A DNA stretch of 64,000 nt from Corella eumyota (taxonomy: Eukaryota; Chordata; Ascidiacea; Phlebobranchia; Corellidae): assembly GCA_963082875.1 (NCBI GenBank), contig OY720098.1:19034001-19098000 (forward strand), in the 5' to 3' direction. Of the stretch, positions 37,201 through 49,824 are shown in pieces (position 1 is the first letter of the stretch; every line of letters starts with the position of its first letter). Under the pieces are notes generated by a model. The model did no database searches. It was given only the letters and a program-made list of their open reading frames with translations, and had not been told where the DNA came from. The position numbers and the translations under genes are program-made.

Positions 37201-37559
37201 CTGGCTGTAAACACTTTGTTCTCTGTACAAATCTTGGCATCATTAAATCTAACCCGATTACGATTTCTAAAGTAAAATAAAAACACTTTTAAATACATTA
37301 AAAATAATTTTTTTTTTGTTAAATTATCCACAACAAAATTAAAATCGTACAAAATACACAATATCAGATTGCTTTAATAAAAAACAGTAATTAATATACT
37401 CTAAAAGTTTCAAAAAATTAAATAAATAGACCCAAGGTGCAGGCATAGAAATAAGTGAGAATATTTCACCTACTTGTTAGCAAATGTTTGTAACTGAGTT
37501 TCATTTTCATTCTTGCATGTCTCCTCACCAATATCACAAGTTCCAAAAATTGAAAACAT
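34225..37559 (-). CDS. KLHL copy C: BTB-BACK-Kelch protein, intact
   Basis: Twelve exons with the family layout (exon 1 at 37559-37474, exon 3 at 36949-36796, exon 8 at 35454-35256, exon 9 at 35140-35006, terminal exon ending at 34225). No internal stop or frame change was found on reading all exons. BTB exons read MFSIFGTCDIGEETCKNE, then RVRFNDAKICTENKVFTAS and MEEKYSLTINIDRISAT. The BACK exon begins VKKKGLYTAVVEWIKFKV. Kelch blades carry IGGRKTENN, IGGCIGDDQT, TGNSKLNRD, ISGFSNGKV (the first glycine of blade 4 is Ser), GGNNGKDN and a C-terminal blade ending HDSVAICI. Intron 3 starts with GC (36794-36795). Expected role is a CUL3 substrate adaptor. Exon and intron 9 are shared almost base for base with copy B. 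Confidence 0.88.
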
Positions 37560-38126
37560 TTTAACAAATTAATTAGTTACAAAACAATTAAAACAATTTT
37601 ATCTAAATTCCTAAATTTGAAACCTGTTATAAAATGAATAAATTAAATCAAAAAACAATTTTAAATATTTTTAACAACTAAAATGTGTTGAAGTCAACAA
37701 TATTAAAGTCAACAATAGCGAAAAAACTTTTAAAGATTAAAATTAATAAAATATATGAGAGTTACAATTGAAATAAAAATCTAGCAAAAAAATAATGTTG
37801 ATTAAATATGAATACAACTGAGTTATTTAAAAGAGAAAAATCAAATTTAACAAATTTTTTTAAATAGGTAATTATATGTGCATGTTTTCAATAAGTATTT
37901 GAGTAATTATTATTAAATGTAAATATGTTAATTCATTTAAAAAAAATAAAATCTAACATTGTGAAAAACTAATTTAATTATCTTTATAATTTGCGAAAAC
38001 ATTTCATTATTTGATTTATCAAAATAAAGTTCAGTTTAAATAATATAACAGATACAGAATATAGTATTTATTATTGTCTATTGAGTTAACAGCATTTTAA
38101 GATTACAATTATTTTTTAAGTTTGGT
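37560..38126. other. KLHL spacer C/D, type 1
   Basis: 567 bp, the same length as spacer A/B and closely similar. It holds the conserved upstream block of copy C and, on the minus strand, AATAAA (38067-38072) about 55 bases past copy D's stop. Confidence 0.7.
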
Positions 38127-41100
38127 TTAAAATGCAATAGAAGTATGATAAAAATATTTTTCTTCGAGTTCAGTTATAATTGTCCATTTTTCATCTTTAA
38201 TGTCATATTTATTGATTGATTGATTATCATTCAACCTCCTTTTTATGAATTAAAAACATACTATTAAATTATGTTCAAGTACTTCAAACTTGAAATAATC
38301 TTTTTAACTTACCCTCCAACAACATAAATATTGTTTTGTATCAAACATCCTGAAAATGAATCTCTTGGTGACAACATAGAAGTTATATTGTTCCAAATAT
38401 TATTTGTTACATCATAGACTTCAACCGAACTAAGATTTTCTATACCATTACTTCCTCCTAATTATAAATAAGTTTAATTAAAAAAACTAATTCGTAATAA
38501 CTGTAACGTTAAACTTATTACTATACATTATTTTTTATAAAAAGGCCCTTTACTTTTTACTTTTAAAAATCCCTAAAAATATAATTTTATTTAATATGCA
38601 AAAAATTCTAATCATAAATATAAAACAATTTTAGCTCATAACTAATTTTTATAGTTCAAAATTCAAGGTTTAAAATTTAACTGTAAAAACGCCTTACCAA
38701 TTGCAAATATTTTATCCTGGTTTGCCAAAGCAACAAAAAACTTTCTTGGAATTTGTAAAGAAGCCACAAAATCCCATTTATCCACTTTTGGGTTGTATCT
38801 TTCAACAGTATTGGTTACTTCACCATTTGAAACACCACCAATAGTATAAAGAAAACCTAAAATACAATAAAGATACTATTATAAGTGGTATAATGCATTA
38901 CTTTAAAAACAACATAGATTTAAACATGTATGGTATTTGGATGTAAATCTTTTATTAAAGATTAAGATTAACATGTGTTTGGACATACTAAAACAGACAA
39001 TTTAAAGAAAAATAATCATTAAATTGAAAAATGGGGCCTTTTACAATATTTTTCAACTTTTTTACTAACTATAACTTTTTTACAAAACAAACATAAAAAA
39101 ACAAAAAACATTGGGTCTTTACCTTTAAGTTGAACAAGTTCGTGAACACATTGTGGGTTATGCATGTTAGCAAATGTGACCCATTTATTCATAATTTCCA
39201 TATAATATTCACAGGTGTCATGGTTTAACCCAATATTTCCAGTCACAAATACTAAACCTAAATATTAAGTTGTACTATTTCAGTATTTGAAACAAAATAC
39301 TGTGATAAAAAATAAATTAACAAAATTATTAAACATTACTTGCTTTACCCATTTAATATAAAAATAAGAATTATGTTTTACCATTTAAAACTGTAGCTCC
39401 ATGACCATTTCGTTTATAATTCATAGACTTTACTTGCTCCCAAGTAATATTGGTTTGTTTGTAGTTCATTCTATAAACTGTATTCAGTTTGGTTTGATCT
39501 TTACCAGTACATCCACCAATTATGTAAACAAAATCATTTAATACAACACACTTGAGACCAAATCTTCCTTCTGATAGTCCCTTCAAAAAGTAATATAATA
39601 ACAATAGAATGGGTTACACAAGGTTGTTTAAAAATGTAGTAAGATTAAAAAAGAAACTTAAAAAATAAATCAAATAAATATGTTTAATAGCTTATGTTTT
39701 TTACTAGAGTAGTTACAAATTATTTCGGTTTAATAAATGTCAATGTTTACCTCTTTTTGTTCAAAAGTATTGCTTGAAATAATATATTGACAAACATTTA
39801 GTTCTGTGTTTCTTCCTCCAGTTATTAAAATATTGTCTAAATTCATATTTTACAAATTGGTAAGTACATTAACTTATAACCAACTACTTATGTAAGGCAA
39901 ACCTTAATAAGTCAATTTACCTTTTACTGGATATAACATAGATCGAATTGCTTTCATTACTGCATTAATGTATGTCAAATTTGCTTCTACAAACGTCTAA
40001 ACTCAAGAGAGGTAATAATAACAATGTTTTATCACAAATCCAAACATACTCTAACAATGTATTAATATAAAATAAAAAATTGTAATTTGGAGCTTTTAAA
40101 AAACCTAAAGCTTAAACACAAAAACTCAAACTACATTTATATAAATTAAAAAAAAAAAATTCAAACCAAAATATTTAAAAACTAACCTCAACACTGACAA
40201 CATTAATAAGAAAGTCCAATGGCAACTGAAAAAGCTTGAGTTCAACTTTGTCAAGAATTTCAAGAAATTGATCTTGTCTTTCAGTTAGTTTAAATTTAAT
40301 CCATTCAATAACAGCAGTGTACAAACATTTCTTCTCAACCTGATAATATAATATAATATATATATAAGAAATGTTAATAACATATTAATAACTTTAGTAC
40401 ATCTTTAAACTATGAGCCAATTGCTAAAGCCAATATTTCTAATTTTTATTATTCAAATAATTTTTTTAAAAGTTAGATCAAAAAATTAGGAAATATTCTA
40501 AACTACACTCTTCAAAAACCTAAAAACATACAACAATAAACTTTAAAAAATAAACAAACCATTTTAAAGTTCGAGCAAAAATCATCTTCCAATAAATTCT
40601 TAAACTCATCATGTGACAAAATCTCATTCACATTTTTTTTCATAAACTCATTGACATTATCCATGAGTTCGTTGCTATGGTAAGTATCAGCCAATGAGCG
40701 AAGAGTAAAAATGTTTCGACATGATAAAGCTTTTTTCAAATAATTGATACATTTTTGCTTTAAATCTAAAAAAATTAAAATGATTTTTAAGAACGCTAGA
40801 TATGTTGTATATAGCTTGTTTTTAAAATCTAAATATTTAACAAGCCAGAAAACTTTAGTAGAATTTATTCCTATATACAATACCAAACAATGACTTACCT
40901 TTAATTTGCAAATATTCTGCAGCATCAAGCAAATCACAAACATTCTTGGTGTTTAATCTAATTTCTACACCATAAAAAAAATCAAGAATTGACTGCATTG
41001 AAGTTGCATTGATTCTATCAATGTTTATTGTTGAACTATATTTCTCTTCCATCTTTAAAATTGCATTGATTTAAAAAGTACCGATTTTATCAAAAAAATA

Positions 41101-41489
41101 TTTAAGTTAATTTATCTTTATTAAAAAAATTAGTTTTAAAACTTGTTTATAGGCTACCAAAGATTTTAAGATATTGTCAAGAATGTTAATATTACCTCAG
41201 TATCAAAAGCTTTATCAAAGAAGACACTGAAACAAGACAACACCATCACACTGGCTGTAAACACTTTGTTCTCTGTACAAATCTTAGCATCATTAAATCT
41301 AACTCGATCACGATTTCTAAAAGGAAAAACCCAAAAACTTTAAATAAGAATTCGACTAAAATACATAAAAAATGCATAATTTGAATCAAAATATTTCACT
41401 TACTTGTTAGCAAATATTTGTAACTGAGTTTCATTTTCATTCTTGCATGTCTCCTCACCAATATCACAAGTTCCAAAAATTGAAAACAT
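38127..41489 (-). CDS. KLHL copy D: BTB-BACK-Kelch protein, intact
   Basis: Twelve exons, exon 1 at 41489-41404, exon 3 at 41052-40899, terminal exon ending at 38127. All exons were read without a stop. BTB: TQLQIFANK, then the common exon 2 and MEEKYSSTINIDRINAT. BACK exon 4 has LSCRNIFTLRSLADTY, and exon 5 ends FQLPLDFLINVVSVE. Kelch loops are TGGRNTELN, IGGCTGKDQT, TGNIGLNHD, IGGVSNGEV and GGSNGIEN; the last blade ends HTSIAF. Blade 2 begins GLSEGRFGLK where most copies have D-x-x-x-GR-x-x-HK. Intron 3 uses GT (40897-40898), unlike six other copies. The tract from exon 3 through exon 4 matches copy G, not its neighbours. A CUL3 adaptor role is inferred from the family. Confidence 0.88.
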
Positions 41490-41963
41490 TTCAACAATTT
41501 AAGAAAACAAAGTATTTAAAACAAAATATTTAACCTTAAACCTGTTATTAATTGAATATTACAATTATAAAGTACAATAGATTATTATAATTATAAAGTA
41601 TATGAATAAAAACAATTTTTTTAATTTAAATAATAACTTAAAAAAATAAAAATACTTTATAGAAACAAAACAAATGTTTACATAAATCTGTTCAAGGTGC
41701 TTAATTAAAACAAATAAAAATAATAGCATATGTATGATATTTTTATACAATATGTTTTGAGATTAAAATGTATATCCAATACAAAATTAATAAATGTAAA
41801 TCAGCATTATCAATATATGCAATAAATAAAGAAGAAAAAAAGGTGAATTTTAATATTAAAAAAGTTTTGGAAAATTTAAATCATCAAGCTACAGTGTTCA
41901 CCATTGTTTAATAAACTTTAACTGTAAGTTTAGAATAAATTATTGGTTAACAAAAGGATAAGT
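41490..41963. other. KLHL spacer D/E, type 2
   Basis: It shares with spacers E/F, F/G, G/H and H/I the blocks CAAAACAAATGTTTACATAA and TATCCAATACAAAATTAATA and the upstream run of poly-A/T words. No gene is seen in it. It differs clearly from type 1. Confidence 0.7.
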
Positions 41964-44900
41964 TCAAATTGCAACAGAATCATGATGATAATATTTATCT
42001 TTAATTTTAGTAACAAATGTCCATGTGTCTTCTGCAATGTCATATTTAAGAATTGAATTATTATCATCTAGGCTCCTATTTAAAAATAATGTAAAAAATA
42101 AAAAATAAGAAACAATGCAAAAAATAAATCAATAATAGATTGAAAATTGTAACAAGTTTAGAAGCAAATTAAATCTTTTTAACTTACCCTCCAACAACAT
42201 AAATATTGTTTTGTATCAAACATCCTGAAAATGCATTTCTTGGTTTCAACATAAAAGTTACATTGTTCCAAATATTATTTGTTACATCATAAACTTCAAC
42301 TGAACTAAGATTACTTTTTCCATCATAACCTCCTAAATATAAATGAAAATGTATTTTTATTAAGAAATATCATTTACATTTAAATCTAAAATAAAAATAA
42401 AAATAAATTCTGTAATCCTACAAAATTATTATTTGAATTATATATAATTTTATGTAATAGACAAAAATATTTTAAAAGTATAAACAAACCAAATTTTATT
42501 TACATCTTACCCATTGCAAATATTTTATCCTGGTTTGCCAAAGCAACAAACCACGTTCTTGAAGTTTGTAAAGGAGCCACAAAATCCCATTTATCCTTTT
42601 TTGGGTTGTATCTCTCAACAGTGTTGGTTACTTTACCATTTGCATAACCACCAATGGCATAAAGATAACCTGTAATATGTTAAGTTTTGTATTTTGTTAT
42701 GTAAATTTAACCAAAATATCAAAAGATTGCAAAGTTGGTTAACAATGTCATAGAGCTTACAGGTGATAGAATAAACAATATAATTTATAAAAATTTATAA
42801 ATGTTGAAAATGTAGACAAAAGTTTTAATAAATGTTTTATTACTTTAAATCAATTTGGCTAATAAATTAATTTAAAAAAAAAGTTTTAACCTTTTAGTTG
42901 TACAAGTTCATGCAAACAACGTTGCATTTTCATGTTTGCAATTCCAACCCATTTATTTGTGGTTTCTGTGTAATATTCGCAAGTGTCACGATTTAACTTC
43001 ATATACCCAGTCACAAAAATCAAACCTAAATGTTTAGATTTAAATATACCAATACAATAACAATAAACAAAATAAATTATATAAGTAATTAAATATCACC
43101 ATGTGAATCAACATAAAAACTGTTTAATGTTTTTTTACCATTTAAAACTGTAGCTCCATGACCACTACGCTTATAATTCATTGATTTAACTTGTTCCCAA
43201 GTAATAGGAGTTTGTTTGTAGTTTATTCTATAAACTGTATTCAGTTCGGTTTGATCTTTACCATAACATCCACCAATTATGTAAACAAAATCATTTAAAA
43301 CAACACACTTGTGACCAAATCTTCCTTCTAGTGTGTCCTTTATTAATGTAATATCATAACATTACATTAACATTTACAACAACTTTATTATAAATTTTTG
43401 TGAAATCACTTAACAAAAATCTTGTTTAATTATTGCATTGTAGTTTTTGTTAAAAAAATGTAACAAAATTGATGAAAAAATTGATAAAAATTAAAAAAAA
43501 AAAAAAAAAAAATTTTTTTCTTTTTTTGTTACTTTTTTTTATAAATAAACATAACAAATATTGAACTTGATAAATGTTAATTCGAACCTCTTTTTGTTCA
43601 AAAGTATTTCTTGAAATATTGTATTGACAAACATTTTGTTCTGTGGCATTTCCTCCAATTATCAAAATGTTGTCTAAACATAAACACTCAGTTGTTATTT
43701 TTTTAATAAACATTTATTTACAATAAGTAACAAATCAAAAAAATAATTTAATTTACCTTTCATTGGATATAAAACAAATCGAATTGCCTCCATTACTGTG
43801 TTGATGTAGATCAGATTATTTTTAATAAAAACCTAAACATAAATGTTAGAAAATTAATTAAATTGCCTAAACTTACTTAGTCACCTAAATGTGAAAAAAT
43901 AAGATAAAAACTGATTTTACTATAACAAAATAAAAGAAAATGTTGTTCTAAACTTTACAAAACAATTTATTTTTTTTAAATCTAACCTCAACACTGACAA
44001 CATTATGAAGAAAGTCCAATGGCAACTGACAAAGCTTGAGTTCAACTTTGTCAAGAATTTCAGGAAATCGATCTTGTCTTTTAGTTACTTTAAATTTAAT
44101 CCATTCAACAACAGCAGTGTACAAAGATATCTTCTCAACCTGGTAATATAAAATATAAGAAATGTTAATAACATATTAAAACATTTAGTACATCTTTAAA
44201 CTATGAGCCATTTGCTAAAGCTAATATTTCTAATTTTTATTATTCAAATAATTTTTTTTAAAGTTAGATCAAAATATTAGTGCATATTCTAAAGTACCCT
44301 CTACAAAAATCCAAAAACATACAACAATAAACTTCAAAAAAATTAACACACCATTTTAAAGTTCAAGCATAAATCATCTTCCAACAAATTCTTAAATTCA
44401 TCATGTGACAAAATCTCATTCACATTTGTTTTCATGAACTCATTGACCTTATCCATTAGTTCATTGCTATGGTAAGTTTCAGCCAATGAGCGAAGAGTAA
44501 AAATGTTTTGACATGATAAAGCCTTTTTCAAATAATTGATACATTTTTGCTTCAAATCTAATAAAATTAAAAGTAACTTCAAAAATTATTAAATATACGA
44601 CTTGATTTTTACACTTTATATTTTTATTATGCCCCAAAATAAAAATTGAAAAATAAAATTTTATCTTGAATACAATTTCAAACAATGACTTGCCTTTAAT
44701 TTGCAAATATTCTGCTGCATCAAGTAAATCACAAACATTCTTGGTGTTTAATTTAATTTCTACTCCATAAAAATAATCAAGAATTGACTGCATTAAAGTT
44801 GCACTGATTCTATCAATGTTTATTGTTGAACTATATTTCTCTTCCATCTAAAAAATAGTATTTGTTTAAACATATAAAAAAGGAAAATTTAGTACAAAAA

Positions 44901-45413
44901 ATAATAGATAAATTTTCAATTACAGTATATTGATATAAGAAAGGCTTTGCAGATAAATGATTAACAAAAATAACAACTTTGCTGAGAGTAGAATGATAAG
45001 TATTCAACAAAACCAAGACCATTAAAAGTTATAACCATTTTACCTCAGTATCAAAAGCTTTATCAAAGAAGACACTGAAACAAGACAACACCATCACACT
45101 GGTTGTAAACACTTTGTTCTCTGTACAAATCTTGGCATCATTAAATCTAACTCGATCACAATTTCTAGAAATGAGAAAAGATAAACTTTAAATTACAAAA
45201 AGAATTCCACATTTAAACTCTTTGCATTTATTGTAACAATATGGGTTAAAAAAAAGCATAAAATATATATAAAACAAAAAACACATCAAAATAATGCACA
45301 AATTTAAAACTAAAATATTTCACTTACTTATTGGCAAACGTTTGTAACTGAGTTTCATTTTCATTCTTGCATGTCTCCTCACCAATATCACAAGTTCCAA
45401 AAATTGAAAACAT
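41964..45413 (-). CDS. KLHL copy E: BTB-BACK-Kelch protein, intact
   Basis: Twelve exons, exon 1 at 45413-45328, exon 3 at 44847-44694, terminal exon ending at 41964 (HHDSVAI). No stop or frame change was found. BTB exon 2 starts NCDRVRFND. BACK exon 4 reads LAETYHSNELMDKVNEF, and exon 5 has VEKISLYTAVVEWIKFKV. Kelch loops are IGGNATEQN, IGGCYGKDQT, TGYMKLNRD, IGGYANGKV and GGYDGKSN. Intron 3 begins with GC (44692-44693) and intron 7 with the weak donor GTTCGA. Intron 7 contains an A20/T-rich run near 43490-43520. Introns 6-7 closely match those of G, H and J. The protein is expected to work as a cullin-3 adaptor. Confidence 0.88.
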
Positions 45414-45860
45414 TTTCACAATTTAAGTAAAAACAAAATTTTAACCTTAAACCTGTCATCAATTGAATATTACAATTATAAAGTACAATTGATTATTATA
45501 ATTATAAAATATATGAATAAAAACTATTTTTTTAATTTAAATAATAACATCAAAAAATAAAAATACTTTGTAAAAACAAAACAAATGTTTACATAAATCT
45601 GTAATTTGTAATAAAATATATGAAAGTGCTAAATTAAAACAAATAAAAATAATAGCAGATATATGATGCCTTTTTACAATATGTTTTGTGATTGAAATGT
45701 ATATCCAATACAAAATTAATAAATGTTAATTGGCATGATCAATATATGCATAAAAAAAGAAGAAAAAACTTAAAATTTAATATTAAAATATTTTTAAAAT
45801 TTAAATCATCAAGCTACAGTGTTATTGTTTAATGCACTTTAACTGTAAGTTTAGATTAAA
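45414..45860. other. KLHL spacer E/F, type 2
   Basis: 447 bp. Its distal half is nearly identical to spacer H/I, including TTGGCATGATCAATATATGC. ATTAAA on the minus strand about 30 bases past F's stop is a possible polyadenylation signal, also present after other type 2 ends. Confidence 0.65.
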
Positions 45861-48800
45861 TTATTGGTTAACAAAAGGATAAGCACAAATTGCAACAGAA
45901 TCATGATAATAATATTGTTCTTTAATTTCAGTAACAAATGTCCATGTGTCTTCTGTGATGTCATATTTAAAAATTGAATTATTATCATCACAAATCCTAT
46001 TTAAAATAATGCAAAAAAATTAAAATAAGAAACATATATTAGATTGAAAATTGTAACAAGTTTAGAAGCAATCTAAATCTTTTTACTTACCCTCCAACAA
46101 CATAAATATTATTTTGAATCAAACATCCTGAAAATGAATCTCTTGGTGATAACATAGAAGTTACATTGTTCCAAATATTATTTGTTACATCATAAACTTC
46201 AACCGAACTAAGATAACTTTTTTTATCACTACCTCCTAAATATAAATAAAAGTTTCTTTTTTCATTTAAAAGCATCATTTACATTTAACTTTTAAATAAA
46301 AAATAAAAATCAATTCTATAATGCTACAAAATTAATATTTGAATTATATATTATTTTATCTAATGGACAAAAATATTTATTAATATTTTAAAATGCATAA
46401 ACAAACCAAATTTTATTTACATCTTACCCATTGCAAATATTCTATCCTGGTTTGCCAAAGCAACAAACCACCTTCTTGGAGTTTGTAAAGAAGCCACAAA
46501 ATTCCATTTATCCTCTTTTGAATTGTATCTTTCAATGGTGTTGGTTGCATTATGATTTGATACACCACCAATAGCAAAAAGATAACCTAAAAAAAGTTAA
46601 ATTTTGTATTTTGTTATGCAAGATTAAAAAAAATAAAAGATTACAAAGTTGGGTAACAATGTCATAGAGCTTACAAGTAATAAAAACACAACATAATTTA
46701 TAAATGTTGAAAAAATGTAAACAGCAACAAGTTAAGGTTTTAATAAATGTTTTATTACTTTAAATCGATTTTGCTAAAACATTAGTTTTAAAAAAAAACT
46801 TTTAACCTTTTAGTTGCACAAGTTCATGAAAACAACGTAGCATTTTTTATATTTGAAATTTCAACCCATTTATTTGTGGTTTCTGTGTAATATTCACAAG
46901 TGTCACGATTAATTTCTATATCCCCAGTCACAAATAACAAACCTAGATGTAAAGTTTTTAATGTACCAACACAATAAAATTAAACAATATAAATTATAAA
47001 AGTAATTAAATATCACCATGTGAATTAAAGTAAAAACTGTTAAATGTTTTTTACCATTTAAAACTGTAGCTCCATGACCACTTCGCTTATAATTCATTGA
47101 TTTAACTTGCTCCCAAGTAATAGGAATTTGTTTGTAGTTCATTCTATAAACTGTTTTCAGTTTTGTATCATCATTACCAATACATCCACCAATTATGTAA
47201 ACAAAATCATTTAAAACAACACATTTGTGGCAATATCTTCCTTTTGGTAGGTCCTTTATAACATTCATACCAAAACATAACACTATTACATTACATTATT
47301 TTAATATGGCATTTTGTAAAATCATTTTAAAAAAGAAAAACAGTTTTTAAAAAAGAAAAAATAGATACTAGAAATATAAAAACAAATTTGGAAAATGACT
47401 TAACATAATTGTAATATAATAATTGTTAATTTAAAAAAAATTTCAATCTAACCTTTTTTTGTTCAAAAGTATTGCTTGCAATATTATATTGACAAACATT
47501 CTGTTCTGAATCCCTTCCCCCAACTATCAAAATGTTGTCTAAAAATATCAGTGGCTTATTACTTATAAAAATTTATATATTAAAAGACATCTTCAGTATC
47601 ACTTTACCTTTTATTGAATATAAAATGGATCGAATTGCCTCCATTACTAAGTTCAAATATACAGCATTTTCTTTAATAAAATTCTAAAAATTTAACATTA
47701 AAAAGTCATAGCTTTAAATAAATCTTAAAAAATACATTTATTTATTGCTATTTTAAAAGAGTTGTAATTCACGTCTTAAGCTAAAAAATGCACAGTATTA
47801 ATTTTTTTATACCTATTTATATAATATTGCTTATATTTAAACCAATCTAACATAAAACCAAATTAAAATGTATATCAAATCTAACCTCAACACTGACAAC
47901 ATTATTAAGAAAGTCCAACGGCAACTGACAAAGCTTGAATTCAACTTTGTCAAGAATTTCAAGAAATCGATCTTGTCTTTTAGTTACTTTAAATTTAATC
48001 CATTCAACAACAGCAGTGTACAAACATTTTTTCTCAACCTGGTAATAAAAAAATGATATAAGAAATGTTAATAACATATTAATACATTTAGTACATCTTT
48101 AAACTATGAGAAATTTGCTAAAGCCAATATTTCTAATTTTTATTATTCAAATAGTTTTTTTTAAAGTTAGATCAAAAAAGTAGTGCATATTCTAAACTAC
48201 ACTTTACAAAAACCTAAGAACATACAACAATAAACTTCAAAAAAATTAACAAACCAATTGAAAGTTTGAGCATAAATCATTTCCTAGCAAATTTTTAAAC
48301 ACATCATGCGACAAAATCTCATTCACATTTGTTTTCATGAACTCATTGACCTTATCCATAAGTTCGTTGCTATGGTAAGTTTCGGCCAATGAGCGAAGGG
48401 TAAAAATGTTTTGACATGATAAAGCCTTTTTCAAATAATTGATACATTTTTGCTTTAAATCTAATAAAATTAAAATGATTTTTAAGAACGTTAATTATAT
48501 ATATAGCTTGTTTTTAAAATCTAAATATTTAACAAACCAGAAAATTTTGGTAAAATTTAATCCTATATACAATACCAAACAATGACTTGCCTTTAATTTG
48601 CAAATATTCTGCAGCATCAAGCAAATCACAAACATTCTTAGTGTTTAATTTGATTTCTACTTCATAAAAATAATCAAGAATTGACTGCATTGAAGTTGCA
48701 CTGATTCTATCAATGTTTATTGTTGAACTGTATTTCTCTTCCATCTAAAAAATAGTATTTGTTGAAACATATCAAAACAGAAAATTTAGCACAAGAAGTA

Positions 48801-49356
48801 TTAGATAAATTTGTAATTACAGTATATTGATATAAGAAAGGCTTTTCAGATAAATGATTAACAATAAAAACAACTTTGCTGAGAGTAGAATAGTAAGTAT
48901 TCAACAAAAACAAGACTATTAAAATTTATAACCATTTTACCTCAGTTTCAAAAGCTTTATCAAAGAAGACACTGAAACAAGACAACACCATCACACTGGC
49001 TGTAAACACTTTGTTCTCTGTACAAATCTTGGCATCATTAAATCTAACCCGATCACGATTTCTAAAGTAAAATAAAAACACTTTTAAATACATTAAGAAT
49101 AATATTCTTTTTTGTTAAATTATCCACAACAAAATTAAAATCTTACAAAATACACAATATCAGATTGCTTTAATAAAAAACAGGAACTAATATATTCTTA
49201 AGTTTCAAAAAATTACATAAATACTGTCAAAGTGTGCAAGCATTAAAATAAGTGAAAATATTTTACCTACTTGTTAGCAAATGTTTGTAACTGAGTTTCA
49301 TTTTCATTCTTGCATGTCTCCTCACCAATATCACAAGTTCCGAAAATTGAAAGCAT
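45861..49356 (-). pseudogene. KLHL copy F: frameshifted in Kelch blade 3
   Basis: Twelve exons with exon 1 at 49356-49271 (it starts MLSIFGTCD), exon 3 at 48744-48591 and terminal exon ending at 45861 (YYYHDSVAICAYPFVNQ). Exon 9 (46942-46807) is 136 bases where in-frame copies have 135 or 138. One extra A/T in the run at about 46842-46847 shifts the frame and brings a stop within about nine codons, cutting blades 4-6. All other exons are open, so the change may be young or an assembly error in a homopolymer; this is the weakest of the four pseudogene calls. Intron 3 has a GC donor (48589-48590). BACK exon 4 has VFKNLLGNDLC, a change in an otherwise constant stretch. Confidence 0.65.
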
Positions 49357-49824
49357 TTTAACAATTCAAGAACAAAATATTTAACCTTAAACCTGTCATC
49401 AATTAAATATAACAACTATAAAGTATAATTGATTATTACAATTATAAAATATATAATTAAAAATTATTTTTTTAATTTAGAGAGTAACATCAAAAAATAA
49501 AAATACTTTATAGAAACAAAACAAATGTTTACATAAATCTGTTATTTGTAATAAAATATATCAAAGTGCTTAATTAAAATAAATAAAAATAATAGCAGTG
49601 TATGATAACTTTATACAATATGTTTTGTGATTTAAATAGATATCCAATACAAAATTAATAAATGTAAATCAGCATAATTAATATATCCAATAAAAAAAAA
49701 AGAAAAAAAGTAAAATTTAATATAAAAAAAGTATTGGAAAATTAAACTCATCAAGCTACAGTGTTCACTATTGTTTAATAAACTTTAACTATAAGTTTAG
49801 ATTAAATTATTGGTTCACAAAAGG
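49357..49824. other. KLHL spacer F/G, type 2
   Basis: 468 bp with the type 2 landmarks. No gene is seen in it. Confidence 0.65.
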
